The translations under genes and the position numbers were made by a program. A stretch of 64,000 bases of DNA from Candidatus Bipolaricaulota bacterium (lineage in GTDB: Bacteria; Bipolaricaulota; Bipolaricaulia; UBA7950; UBA9294), in NCBI GenBank assembly GCA_028277345.1, contig JANQGM010000033.1, positions 1 to 64,000 on the forward strand, given 5' to 3'. Under the pieces are notes generated by a model. It saw only the letters and a list, made by a program, of their open reading frames with translations. It ran no database searches and had not been told where the DNA came from. Positions within the stretch are counted from its first letter, which is position 1; every line of letters begins with the position of its first letter. Shown in pieces: positions 7,314-17,383 of this stretch.

Positions 7314-9266
7314 ATGATGACTCGACGTGCTCTACTCCTGTTGGCTGTTGTCGGTGCAGCGATTGCCGCAACGTCCATTCTCTCGCTTGGTACCCAGATC
7401 ACTTCGGTCGATTGGGACTCGAATCTTGGCGTGGTGATCGTGAAGCTTGATTCGTTCCCCACCTGGGGTGGATGGAAGATGTACGTTGACAATGCCGAGA
7501 TTGCCATGGAGGGCGGGAATGGGAATCCGGTTGTGCGTCCAAATGCGCCAATTTCCCAGAATCCGTCTGGTCTGTTGATCGGGACGACCCCTTGGGTGAG
7601 TGCACTTCCCGCCGGCGCGTTCCCGAACAAGGGCAGCTTACGATTCGATATCCCTGGGCAAGGCGCCACAAACACTTTCCCCTATGACATTTCGGCGCAC
7701 TATGGCCAACCGAGCACTCCGAGCCACGGACTGGGTCGCCAGGTCGGCGGCACGATCCACCAGCATGAGGAGTGGGAAGGCGACATCCTCGTGACCAGCT
7801 CAGTCTTCGTTCCCGCGGGCGTGTCGCTGACGATCACACCGGGCACAAAGGTGAGGTTCACGCCTTATCGCGGCTACACAAATCCCGGCGGCAGGCTCTC
7901 CATGCGTGTGGAAGGAACGCTTCGCGTGCTGGGTACGGCCAACGATCCCGTCTGGTTCACGTCGGATGCCGTGCAGCCACGAAACGGCGACTGGAGCATG
8001 CTTCGCTTGGTCAATGCTTCCGCTCAAACGGAGATTCGCTTTGCCATCTTCGAGTTCGCGCAGCAGGGATTGAACATGTGGAACTCAAGCCCGGCCGTGT
8101 CGGACGTCATCGTGCGGTGGAACAATTGGGAAGGCATCTATCTTGAGTCGTACTGCAAGCCAACTATCGAGCGCGCCCGAATCTATCAGAACGGCTACAA
8201 CGGCATCGCCATGGAGCAGTACAATGACGCGACCATACGCGACTGTTATATAGCGGATTCGGGCACCCATGGCATTCACGTCGATGCGTCAACAGCCCGC
8301 GTTGAGACGTGCATCATTTCGAACAACGCCGCTGCCGGGCTTTCGGTGGATAACCACGGAACCCTCGTGGCCGAGGCCTGCCGAATTGAGAACAACTCCA
8401 CGGGCATCCAGTGCGGCGAAGGTAGCAATTCGCTCAATCTGGATGGCAGCACGGTATTCTCCGGCAACGGCCAGGACGTGCGCTGCCAGGCCGGGCAGCA
8501 ATATCCGATCCAGTCCTTCAAGACGGCGCCCACCTCAATCAACTTCCTGTTGGCCGATCTAAGACCCTACAACCTGGGCTACACGCCAAGCGATCCCCTG
8601 CTCGATCAGTTCCCCTACGTCTATCCACTTGAAGATGCAACCCGAAAGGTGATCAACCGGATCGGCAACGGTCTCGGGCTTACGTGGAGCGTGGCCTGGG
8701 ATGGCGAAGCGATTTGGACGGCCACACTGTGGGGCAACGTCTACCGGCTTCATCCCGAATCCGGCGGCATCCTCAACCAGTGGCAGTATCCGGGGCCGCA
8801 GGCATGGGGAATGACGTTCGACGGCACGCACCTGTGGATCAACGACTTCGCCGAAAAGAAGGTCTACCAGATGACCACGAATGGGCAGGTCCTTTCAAGC
8901 TTCCTGATTCCGGATACCACCGGCGGAGCCAAAGGTATCACATGGGATGGCGAAGCCCTCTGCATCATGGGATGGACGAGCCCGACGATCTATCGCGTCA
9001 ATCGGTCCGGCCAAGAGATCAACCGGATCACGCTCCAAGGTGGAGGCGGCGGAATCGCGTGGGATGGATCCGCCTTCTGGATCCCTGGCGGCAAGGGCAT
9101 CCAACGAATCTCACCTCAAGGCAACGTCCTGGGCTACATTCACGCGTGCAGCGAAGGCACGTGGGATCTTGCTTGGGATGGTAGTTTTCTTTGGGCGACG
9201 CAGCGAACGAATGAGAACTGGTTTGACAACAAGCTCTTCCAGATCAGCATTGTGAAGCTGCTGTAG
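7314..9266 (+). CDS. secreted right-handed beta-helix protein with C-terminal beta-propeller-like repeats
   Basis: Signal peptide; PbH1-like repeats (IRDCYIADSGTHGIHVDASTARVETCIISNNAAAGLSV); C-terminal repeats of 'WDG..(L/I)W'. Confidence 0.7.
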   Translation: MMTRRALLLLAVVGAAIAATSILSLGTQITSVDWDSNLGVVIVKLDSFPTWGGWKMYVDNAEIAMEGGNGNPVVRPNAPISQNPSGLLIGTTPWVSALPAGAFPNKGSLRFDIPGQGATNTFPYDISAHYGQPSTPSHGLGRQVGGTIHQHEEWEGDILVTSSVFVPAGVSLTITPGTKVRFTPYRGYTNPGGRLSMRVEGTLRVLGTANDPVWFTSDAVQPRNGDWSMLRLVNASAQTEIRFAIFEFAQQGLNMWNSSPAVSDVIVRWNNWEGIYLESYCKPTIERARIYQNGYNGIAMEQYNDATIRDCYIADSGTHGIHVDASTARVETCIISNNAAAGLSVDNHGTLVAEACRIENNSTGIQCGEGSNSLNLDGSTVFSGNGQDVRCQAGQQYPIQSFKTAPTSINFLLADLRPYNLGYTPSDPLLDQFPYVYPLEDATRKVINRIGNGLGLTWSVAWDGEAIWTATLWGNVYRLHPESGGILNQWQYPGPQAWGMTFDGTHLWINDFAEKKVYQMTTNGQVLSSFLIPDTTGGAKGITWDGEALCIMGWTSPTIYRVNRSGQEINRITLQGGGGGIAWDGSAFWIPGGKGIQRISPQGNVLGYIHACSEGTWDLAWDGSFLWATQRTNENWFDNKLFQISIVKLL

Positions 9267-9346
9267 CCGGCCAAACCAGCATTCGGTGATAAGCATCGTA
9301 TTGAACCATTTCACGTCACGTACCGACGTACTATCAAGCGCCTCAT

Positions 9347-9829
9347 TTGGTAGCAAACGTCGCAACGCAGGAAAGGACGTGGAGGATGGAAACCAACCGG
9401 GCGACGGAGCATATGATGAACGGCCTCGTGTGTTCAGAATCCGTACTTCTGGCAACCTGTCAGGAGTTTGACCTGGAAGTGGATGAGAACGTCATACCAA
9501 AGATTGCCTACGCCTTTGCTGGTGGAATTGGGAACACGGGCAGTGTCTGTGGCGCAGTCGTGGGCGCCGTGATGGCGATCGGCCTGATCAAGGATCGCGG
9601 CGAGTCGATGGAAGGGATGATGGGCGTCATTGGCCTGGCCGAAGAGTTTCGCAAGCGTTTCGAGGCTGAGATGGATACCATCAGCTGTCGAGAACTCACC
9701 GGCATCGACTTGACGCAAGAAGAGGCGCGCAACGAACTCATGAATTCCGACATTCCTCAGACGGTCTGCTTCCCCGCCGTCGCCGCCGCCCATCGCCTGG
9801 TCGTCGATCTATTGAAGGAAGGTGCTTGA
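9347..9829 (+). CDS. C_GCAxxG_C_C family protein (putative redox-active); start may be internal
   Basis: 'SVCGAVVGAVMAIGL' with flanking Cys residues (LVCSESVLLATC, DTISCRELTG, TVCFPAV). Confidence 0.7.
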   Translation: MVANVATQERTWRMETNRATEHMMNGLVCSESVLLATCQEFDLEVDENVIPKIAYAFAGGIGNTGSVCGAVVGAVMAIGLIKDRGESMEGMMGVIGLAEEFRKRFEAEMDTISCRELTGIDLTQEEARNELMNSDIPQTVCFPAVAAAHRLVVDLLKEGA

Positions 9830-9887
9830 GTCGACAGGCATAGCTCATCACCCGTTCGGTGCGAGCAAGAAGCCACAAAGCCCGTCT

Positions 9888-11243
9888 CTATCCCTCTTTC
9901 TGAAGGACAAAATCGATCCATTCATGAGCGGTAACTCCTAACTCTTCGCCTCGCTGAATGAGGTTCGTGTGGCTGGATGTCCAGGATCCAATGAGTCCGC
10001 CCTGTTGGTTGTAAATGAGCGTGTACCAAAGGCAGGCCGCCAGCCATTCCTTGACCGGGGTATGTTCCTCGCCCAAACAGGCGTACACCCGCACGATGCT
10101 GTTTCGTGGGTCGAACCCAAGATCGATGTGCCCGAGATCCAGGAGAAGGAACTGCAGGGGCACACGCAGCAACCACTTGTCCAGTCCGAGTGCATAGCCA
10201 AACAACAACTGACCCAACCGTTTCTTTTCACTGTGCGTATTGCGTGTCGGAATCTCCAATCGCCCGGTTCCAATACCGTGAATCCAGCTTTCGATGTAGC
10301 GAAAGGTGTTGTGATGACAGTCGGAGGCTGTATGAATTCCCGATGCGATATGGCAGCAGGTCTTGTACAGTTCCTGCTTCCCCTCATCCTCAACCAACTC
10401 GTCAAGCGCCTCACGATAGGCGGTTGGATCCCAGGGTCTGAGGGTCGGCAACTCCGCGAGTTCGGAGATTTCTGCATCGAGACGTGGACCGCGCCCATTC
10501 TTGCCGTAGAACACGTCCTGCCCCATGGCCTCCAAGTCCTGGTTTGTGGAGGCCTCCAATAGCGATTGCGGATCCGTTCCCGTGTATCCGAACTCGGTGA
10601 AGACGCTGAGGTTCAGAAGCACACGATCCAGCATCTTCCTCTGGAGTGTGTTCAAATCCGCAACTGCGCCGAGCCATTCGTAGGTTCGAACAACAAATCC
10701 CGCTGCCTTAGGGTACGCCTTTAGCACGCCTTTGCTTGGTTCCCCGGAAAGATACGCGTTGATCACAGCATGAATCGTTCGCAAGCTCTCCAGTTGCCCC
10801 GGCTGGCTGGTTTTGGGCTGGATTCCGAGTCCCGAGCACAGACATCCGTTCTTGAATGAGGAGGACTCCAGGCCTCCCCGGGCAATGGCAAACAGAAGCT
10901 CGTCGATGGTCGCCGGAAGACCACTATCACAGGGGACCAATCCGGAAATGTGACAGCGAAGCAGACGGATGCCATCGGACAGCGGTCCCAACTCAGCCTG
11001 CATGACGTTCAGATGCACAACGGTATCGTCCCATGCATCTTCGTTCCATCGCCCTTCCTCATCCGGAAAGGTCCAAGGAATCATGGACCATTGGCTAATG
11101 AGGTTGCCGTCCTCATCCGAGTAGAGCGTGCTCACCATCTCGCTCTCCCGGACGGTTTTCGAAGAGGTTTCGCCGGTATACACGGCCTCATAGCCCGGTG
11201 ACACCTGATCGTAGGGAATCAACTCGTCTTTTTTCTTTGCCAT
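9888..11243 (-). CDS. hypothetical protein
   Basis: ATG at 11243 (MAKKKDELIPYDQ) with upstream GGGAG; long uninterrupted ORF; no family recognised. Confidence 0.55.
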   Translation of the reverse strand: MAKKKDELIPYDQVSPGYEAVYTGETSSKTVRESEMVSTLYSDEDGNLISQWSMIPWTFPDEEGRWNEDAWDDTVVHLNVMQAELGPLSDGIRLLRCHISGLVPCDSGLPATIDELLFAIARGGLESSSFKNGCLCSGLGIQPKTSQPGQLESLRTIHAVINAYLSGEPSKGVLKAYPKAAGFVVRTYEWLGAVADLNTLQRKMLDRVLLNLSVFTEFGYTGTDPQSLLEASTNQDLEAMGQDVFYGKNGRGPRLDAEISELAELPTLRPWDPTAYREALDELVEDEGKQELYKTCCHIASGIHTASDCHHNTFRYIESWIHGIGTGRLEIPTRNTHSEKKRLGQLLFGYALGLDKWLLRVPLQFLLLDLGHIDLGFDPRNSIVRVYACLGEEHTPVKEWLAACLWYTLIYNQQGGLIGSWTSSHTNLIQRGEELGVTAHEWIDFVLQKEG

Positions 11244-11765
11244 GATCGCTCCCTTCACAGATCCTACCCAGATCAACCCACAGTGTGAATCGGCTCTCGT
11301 TTCCATGATCAGCGCTCGCAAAATCGTCTGCCCGCGATGGATCAACCGCTTGATATACGGAATGCTCAAGCCTTTTTAGCTTTCGCCAAGATGTGCAGCC
11401 CTATTGACACGAAGCCAGGCTTGAATCAATTGCGCAAAACACCATCACACTCAACAGACATTCTGAGCTTCAGCCATCAAGTTTCGTCCACTTCGCACGT
11501 TGTGCGGATCTCCGGATTTGCAGATCTGTTTCATTTAAATTAGGAATTGGAGATATATTACTGTAAGATTGGAGTAGTTGTCGCTAGCGACGTGGTGATT
11601 TCATGTAGTCATCTTCAGGTACGCAGACGCAAACCTGCTGCCCATTCATTTCGCCGGACGTGTCTGCGCAGACGGGTGTTGAACTGACCTCATCGACAGT
11701 GGAATGTCCTGCATGGGTTGGTGAAGACTGTCCGTCACGGTTCTAAACTCCACAAGGAGGACATC

Positions 11766-12848
11766 ATGGCAGATACCGGTAATTCGACACAACGAATGCC
11801 ACGAGGGGCAATTCCATCGCCTCGTTGGGCGCTTGCAGCAGCAAACCCACACGTTCCAGATCCAAGCATATCGCTACCGCAAAGCTATCTGGCGTGGCCC
11901 ACCAAGCTGTCATATTGGGGCAACAACAAGCATGATGATTGCGTTTCCGCTGAGGAAGCTTTCGCGAAGATTACTGCGCTCCCGTATATCTATATTTCTG
12001 AATCGACCCTGATTGGCTGGGCAAGCCAACACGGGTATCTGGAGGGAGCCTCTATTTACGGTGTTTTGAAGACGATGCATGATGAAGGCCTCGCCATCAC
12101 AGGAGGCACTGTCTTTGACGGACCGTTTCGCACGGTCAATTGGACTGATGCGTCGACCTTGCAAAGCGCCATCTTCAGTCATGGCCCCGTGAAGATCGGC
12201 ATTGGGGCGGACGACCTCCAAGACCATACGCACGGTCATGTCAAGTCTGGGAAGAACGGGTGGGCATTGTATGGCTACCCGTCAGGTCTCGAAGAAGATC
12301 ACTGTGTGAGCTTATGCGGCTACGGGAATCTTGCGGACTTGGAGAAGTTATTCAAGGATCAGGGGGTCAAGGTCAGCGTCCCCAAGGGAATGCCTACTGG
12401 CATGTGCTATGCTATGTTCACCTGGAAATCGATTGGGATCATCGACGAACAGTCGATGCTCAATATGACCTATGAGGCATGGGTTCGAAATCCGGTGACA
12501 ATCCTCTCAGAGCTACCCACGGTCAGTAAACTCAAGCTCAAAAACGATGGCGGCTTTGTGGTGGACATTCATGCGCTCTATCGGGGCCCTGGAATCCCTC
12601 ACTATTCGGACAAAGCGAATCATCACAATTTCCCGATCGCCCAGACGAGGACGATGAACCTCTCCGAGAAATGCGAAGACCCTGCTATTCAGACTGGCGA
12701 CATCGTGCAGATGAAGGTCTGGGTCGAAGCCGGACATGACAACACGTACAGCGGCCTTTTCCGCTATGATCCCAAAGGACCGGCGCAATCCTTCAAGATT
12801 TCGGGATCCACGCTCAACAACTCTCTGGAATACCTGGGGCCGGCATAG
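11766..12848 (+). CDS. papain-like (C1-type) cysteine peptidase-like protein with Pro-rich N-terminal motif
   Basis: AAGGAGG then ATG at 11766; 'NNKHDDCVSAEEAFAKI' (Cys) and 'EDHCVSLCGYG' (His) resemble papain-fold active-site blocks. Confidence 0.5.
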   Translation: MADTGNSTQRMPRGAIPSPRWALAAANPHVPDPSISLPQSYLAWPTKLSYWGNNKHDDCVSAEEAFAKITALPYIYISESTLIGWASQHGYLEGASIYGVLKTMHDEGLAITGGTVFDGPFRTVNWTDASTLQSAIFSHGPVKIGIGADDLQDHTHGHVKSGKNGWALYGYPSGLEEDHCVSLCGYGNLADLEKLFKDQGVKVSVPKGMPTGMCYAMFTWKSIGIIDEQSMLNMTYEAWVRNPVTILSELPTVSKLKLKNDGGFVVDIHALYRGPGIPHYSDKANHHNFPIAQTRTMNLSEKCEDPAIQTGDIVQMKVWVEAGHDNTYSGLFRYDPKGPAQSFKISGSTLNNSLEYLGPA

Positions 12849-12892
12849 GGCGAGTGACTCCGACTATCTGAGCCAGATCTTTGGGTAGGAGA

Positions 12893-13693
12893 ATGAACGA
12901 GAAGATGCCGCGCGGCGCAATACCGACACCTCGGAGCGTGCTGGCAGCCTCAGAGCCCTATCATATCGGGCTCAGCAACGAGAAGTACGCGCCGAGCGGC
13001 CATTTTCCTTCGCCCAATCATGAACTGGCATCAGCGCGCCCCTTTCGAGCCAGTGGCCCAACTCCCGAATCATGGACGGCCTGGCCCATTCGCATCGGGA
13101 CCTGGAAGAGCAAAACGCTGGCGACCTCGAACTGGGCAGAGGAGGCCTTTGCCAAGGCCTGCGCAGAACCTAGGATTTTCATCCCGCCCGAGGTCGTCGA
13201 AGCCACCGCTCGGGCGTGTGGTTCTTCGAACTTCTCCGCGTTCATGCAGCAGCATGGTTTCAGGATAGGCGCCAAGGCGTATCTGAGCGGACCCTATTTC
13301 TCGATCGACTGGACAAACGCGAAGACCTTGAACAGCGCGATCGCGACGGTTGGCCCAGTCAAGATCGTAGGGGCCTGTCGTGAATTCACGCAGGCGTATG
13401 CCCTCAAGTCCTCGCTCAAGCTCAGCGAGGGATCTGAACTCAACTCCACGCATGCCCCGCTATCAAGAATCTGCGCTAGTGTGTTTGGCTATGGCCCAAC
13501 ATCGATGCTGCTTGAATCATTCAACCGGCATGGAATGAGAGTTGATTTCTCACCTCGGACATCCGACAAGGCAGGCTACGTCATCTTCGTTGGGGGAACT
13601 ATCGGCCTAGTCGATAGAAACTGGCTGTTGAGCAGCACAAGCGAGGCATGGGTTCGAGATCCAATCACGATCATTGAGGCGGCAGGCGAATAG
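12893..13693 (+). CDS. paralogue of the preceding protein, apparent pseudoenzyme
   Basis: Shares MPRGAIPTPRSVLAAS, EEAFAKACAEPRIFI, SIDWTNAKTLNSAI..GPVKI, FGYG, SSTSEAWVRDPITI with 11766-12848, but SNWAEEAFAK replaces DDCVSAEEAFAK. Confidence 0.6.
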   Translation: MNEKMPRGAIPTPRSVLAASEPYHIGLSNEKYAPSGHFPSPNHELASARPFRASGPTPESWTAWPIRIGTWKSKTLATSNWAEEAFAKACAEPRIFIPPEVVEATARACGSSNFSAFMQQHGFRIGAKAYLSGPYFSIDWTNAKTLNSAIATVGPVKIVGACREFTQAYALKSSLKLSEGSELNSTHAPLSRICASVFGYGPTSMLLESFNRHGMRVDFSPRTSDKAGYVIFVGGTIGLVDRNWLLSSTSEAWVRDPITIIEAAGE

Positions 13694-13783
13694 ATTAGGC
13701 CATTTCGTATCAATTTCGCCAAGCAGGATGCAATCGGGTCTTGTCTTTTGTTCGCACTCGGAGAAGGGGGAACTATGAGTTAG

Positions 13784-13975
13784 TTACGGAATTCTCCTCA
13801 CTCGCCCGACTTCGCCGGTTTCCAGGCGAACCTTGATCCCATGCGGATGACTGGCCGAGTTCGTCAGAATGTCTTTCACGACCCCGCGGGTGAGCTGTCC
13901 GCATCGCTGGTGGTGCTTCTGGACGATCTCAACTTCTAAGCCGGGCTTGATCGCGCTTCGTTTTGTGCCTTCCAT
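13784..13975 (-). CDS. YwbE family protein
   Basis: MEGTKRSAIKPGLEVEIVQKHHQRCGQLTRGVVKDILTNSASHPHGIKVRLETGEVGRVRRIP matches the YwbE (DUF2196) pattern. Confidence 0.85.
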   Translation of the reverse strand: MEGTKRSAIKPGLEVEIVQKHHQRCGQLTRGVVKDILTNSASHPHGIKVRLETGEVGRVRRIP

Positions 13976-13985
13976 TGGAGTCCTC

Positions 13986-14504
13986 TCAGTCCTGTTTCGT
14001 TGTGAAGAAGGCATCGTGAAGCGACACCGTCCCACAAGGCAACTCTCCCGCAAAAGAGAGCGCGAAGAACGCCTCCCTCGGCACATCTTCAACACTGAGT
14101 CCATCGACGTGCTCGAACCCGAATCGTCCGTAGTACTCAGGATGTCCGACCACACAGCATCCGGACGCCTTCATGGCTTTCAGGCGCGACAGCCCTTCGC
14201 GAATCAGAGCTGACCCCACACCCTGCCGATGATGCTCCGGCGACACGGACACGGGACCGAGGCCGAACCAGTTCGCCGTTCCATCCGATAAGCTCACCGG
14301 AGAAAAGGCAACGTGTCCGATCAGGCGCCCATCCAGCTCTGCGACCAACGACAGCGTCAGCGCTCCGGCTTCGCGCAACCCAAGAATCATGAGGTGCTCA
14401 GTATCATCGCTGATCTCCAACGTACGAAAGGCAGCCGCCGTCACCTCGGTGATCGCATCGATATCTGCGCTTGTCTCTTCTCGAATAAGGATGTTTGGAT
14501 TCAT
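13986..14504 (-). CDS. GNAT family N-acetyltransferase (YhbS-like)
   Basis: 'LGPVSVSPEHHRQGVGSALIREGL...VVGHPEYYGRFGFE'. Confidence 0.85.
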   Translation of the reverse strand: MNPNILIREETSADIDAITEVTAAAFRTLEISDDTEHLMILGLREAGALTLSLVAELDGRLIGHVAFSPVSLSDGTANWFGLGPVSVSPEHHRQGVGSALIREGLSRLKAMKASGCCVVGHPEYYGRFGFEHVDGLSVEDVPREAFFALSFAGELPCGTVSLHDAFFTTKQD

Positions 14505-14610
14505 ACTCGCTCTCCCTCACGCATAGTACGCTCCGCTTGCTTGAGGATCTAGAACTTGCACATGCCTGAGTCTCCGATTCTCACCATCGTTCTGTTAGAC
14601 TCTTTTCATC

Positions 14611-14979
14611 ATGCCCCATACCCCAGACCCTACTGAAGCGATCCGAAAAGCCGCCGCTGACTTTCCAGAGGTCGCCAAGGGAACGTCCTGCAATCAGAGC
14701 TCGTTCAAGACAGGCAAGGGCAGCTTCCTGTTCATCGGTCCCGGCCCAAAGGGCGTGGGCTTCAAGGCAATGTTCAAGCTGAACGATTCGCTGCCCCAGG
14801 CACAGGAGCTGGCCGACGCCGAGCCAGAACGCTTCGAGGTGGGTAAGACGGGCTGGGTGACCACCCGGTTCACAGTTGAAGAACCCCTCCCCAAGAAGAT
14901 CTGGGAGAGGTGGCTGGCTGAATCCTATGCCATTGCCCTGGGGACAGGTAGGAAGGCCGCCTCAAGCAACGAGGCCTAA
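14611..14979 (+). CDS. MmcQ/YjbR family protein
   Basis: Small ORF with 'FPEVAKGTSCNQSSFKTGKGSFLFIGPG...GWVTTRFTVEEPLPKKIWERWLAESY'. Confidence 0.7.
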   Translation: MPHTPDPTEAIRKAAADFPEVAKGTSCNQSSFKTGKGSFLFIGPGPKGVGFKAMFKLNDSLPQAQELADAEPERFEVGKTGWVTTRFTVEEPLPKKIWERWLAESYAIALGTGRKAASSNEA

Positions 14980-15027
14980 GCAACATCCGATTGAAGCCAC
15001 GGCCCAACCTGGGCTAGACTCTCCGAC

Positions 15028-15663
15028 ATGAATCGTCCAGAGATCTCCATTCGACCGGCTCGCCCAAGCCGTGATGAAGGCGTGCACTTCGCACGCTACA
15101 TGAATCTCGCAGCAGAGGGCGGATTCCGCAAGATGTTTGGCAGGCGGTTTGAGGAGATCGTCTCCTCGGCCTACTTGGAGCCGAATCACGACCTTTCCTA
15201 CGAAACGGCCCTGTTCGCTGAAGCAAGCGACCAGATTGTGGGGATGATCTCCGGCTATACGGCCGAGCAGTATCGAGGATTCGATAAATCAGTGGTCGAT
15301 CGACTGGCCGGACGCAGCCGCCTCCGCATCTCACTCATCTACGCAATGATCGCTCCGATGATGCGCTTTCTGCACACCTATAACGATGGCGACTTCTATG
15401 TGGAGTTTCTCTCCGTCGACGACACCTTTCGTGGACAGGGCATCGGCTACCGGCTCCTCGCTGCAATGGAAGCATGTGGGCAGAAAAGCGGCTCCTCGCA
15501 CTTCGCGATCGACGTGGCACGCAAAAACGATGGCGCACGCCGGCTCTATGAACGATATGGGTTCGTCGCGCATGATTACTGGCCGCGCACCCGCCTCATG
15601 AGGCCGACTGTCCTACGACTGACCAAGCCACTCCTCGAATCGGAAATCCAATACAGCGAGTGA
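15028..15663 (+). CDS. GNAT family N-acetyltransferase
   Basis: 'FLSVDDTFRGQGIGYRLLAAMEACGQ...VARKNDGARRLYERYGF'. Confidence 0.85.
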   Translation: MNRPEISIRPARPSRDEGVHFARYMNLAAEGGFRKMFGRRFEEIVSSAYLEPNHDLSYETALFAEASDQIVGMISGYTAEQYRGFDKSVVDRLAGRSRLRISLIYAMIAPMMRFLHTYNDGDFYVEFLSVDDTFRGQGIGYRLLAAMEACGQKSGSSHFAIDVARKNDGARRLYERYGFVAHDYWPRTRLMRPTVLRLTKPLLESEIQYSE

Positions 15664-16995
15664 CTAGTGAACAAAGATACAGCACGACTCGTCAGCGCTG
15701 ACGATCTTGACATCTCCCCACGTGTAATAGAGGGTCAATTCGATTCCTTCGAACTCGTCGTAATCTGCAAAGGCTTCTAACGACCAAGCAAGTTTTTCCG
15801 TGATTTCATGCGTGTAAAGAAACCGGAATTCTCGCAGGTCGAACAGTGGCGAACCGGTGGAAGGACCGAAGTAGGCGTACACGCCAAGTCGGTTAGTCGA
15901 GCAGCAGCTTTCGCCTCCCGTTTCGATCCCGACAGCAAACTCAGTTCCATACATGGGTTTGATGCAGTCGAAGAATAGCGGGTACCCGTGAGAGAATCCT
16001 TGATTAGCCTGATGGATGCGAACGTCTTCACCAATGTAGAAGTCGGTTTGATTGCCCAGAGCGGATGCAATGAAGGTGACATCTCCCAGCTGACACACAA
16101 GCCCCAAGCCATCAAGACGAATTGCAGTCACGGATGCTGCCGACTGATCGATTCCAAGATACGGTGTGATGCACCAAGCTTCTCCCAAGTTGAAGCCCAA
16201 AGAGATATCGAAGATTTTCTCGTTTTTCATGTACCAGATATCAACTAGCTCGATGGTGAGCCAGGTAAATGGGGTCCTCAGATCCTCTGTCCAAACGTGA
16301 AAAGCTCTGAAGCCAAGGGGATCGAAGGTCAATCGTGTTCCCACGTCCGCACAGCCAATCGGGAACAGGACAAATACATCGGCGTTCGTAAAGGTCATCG
16401 CACACGTAACATCCTCAAGCATGATGAGAGTGCAACCCTGAAGCCTGCTGAGGACGACGTCCATTCCGTTCCATACGACCCAAGGAACGAAAGGGTGAAG
16501 ATTGAAGCTAACTTCTCCGTAGATATCGACAACGCCTTCTTGGGCGTGGAAACCAAAGGCCGAGCCAGTGCCCGAATCGTGCAACACACCGGAATCCCCA
16601 ACCAGCATGGCGAACACGCCCCATAGGTTCACCCCGCCAAGCTCTAGCTGCACAACGGTATCCCAGGTCTGCACCATCTCGCCAGGCATGAGGTTGCCGC
16701 CACCGATGGCATAGAACTCGAACCACGAGAAGATATCGAACGCACCGAGCGATCCGGCAGAAAAGATTTCCAGATCCTCCCAACCGTCGGATTCCAAATC
16801 GATGAATAGGCCCGTCGTCCATTGGCTGAAGCTCAGCTCGATGCCGATCTCAGTATCAAAGATGAAACCTTCGAATCCGCCATTCTCAAAATCGAAGTAG
16901 GTCTCGTGCATGAAGAAACCGGAAATGGAAAGCCCCGAGCACAACACACTGATGCTCAACACCGCAAGTAGTACAACCAGCCCTTTGCTCGGCAC
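15664..16995 (-). CDS. secreted hypothetical protein (possible beta-rich surface protein)
   Basis: Signal peptide VPSKGLVVLLAVLSISVLCSG after GGGAGGAGC SD and GTG at 16995; aromatic-rich beta pattern. Track start is 17058. Confidence 0.55.
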   Translation of the reverse strand: MPSKGLVVLLAVLSISVLCSGLSISGFFMHETYFDFENGGFEGFIFDTEIGIELSFSQWTTGLFIDLESDGWEDLEIFSAGSLGAFDIFSWFEFYAIGGGNLMPGEMVQTWDTVVQLELGGVNLWGVFAMLVGDSGVLHDSGTGSAFGFHAQEGVVDIYGEVSFNLHPFVPWVVWNGMDVVLSRLQGCTLIMLEDVTCAMTFTNADVFVLFPIGCADVGTRLTFDPLGFRAFHVWTEDLRTPFTWLTIELVDIWYMKNEKIFDISLGFNLGEAWCITPYLGIDQSAASVTAIRLDGLGLVCQLGDVTFIASALGNQTDFYIGEDVRIHQANQGFSHGYPLFFDCIKPMYGTEFAVGIETGGESCCSTNRLGVYAYFGPSTGSPLFDLREFRFLYTHEITEKLAWSLEAFADYDEFEGIELTLYYTWGDVKIVSADESCCIFVH

Positions 16996-17383
16996 CGCTC
17001 CTCCCCCATTCGTCAGCTTGCCTAGCTCATGCATGATCAAGCCACTTCTACTACACACGAAAACGGCCGGAGAATCAAGCCCGATGATTGAAGCAGAGGT
17101 TCAGAGCCCCGAATGCGCATGGAACGGCCTAATCCCGGCACAAGCTTTCAGTGGGCGTTCTCTTGAGCATTCATCGGCTGCCAAGGCACCTGGCCGACGA
17201 TAATTCGATTGAGGCCCAGCAGCGCGAGCTGCTCCTCTGAGAGAGAACTCTGAACCTAAGCCTGCGTTTCTGAAACATACCAGTGACCTCCATGGCTCAA
17301 GCAAGCGGCGATGTGAAGTCGTTCGAGTCGCGCCTGCTTGCGTGGGCAATGGCAAAGCGCTCAGAACGCGCAAAGGAGTTCAC

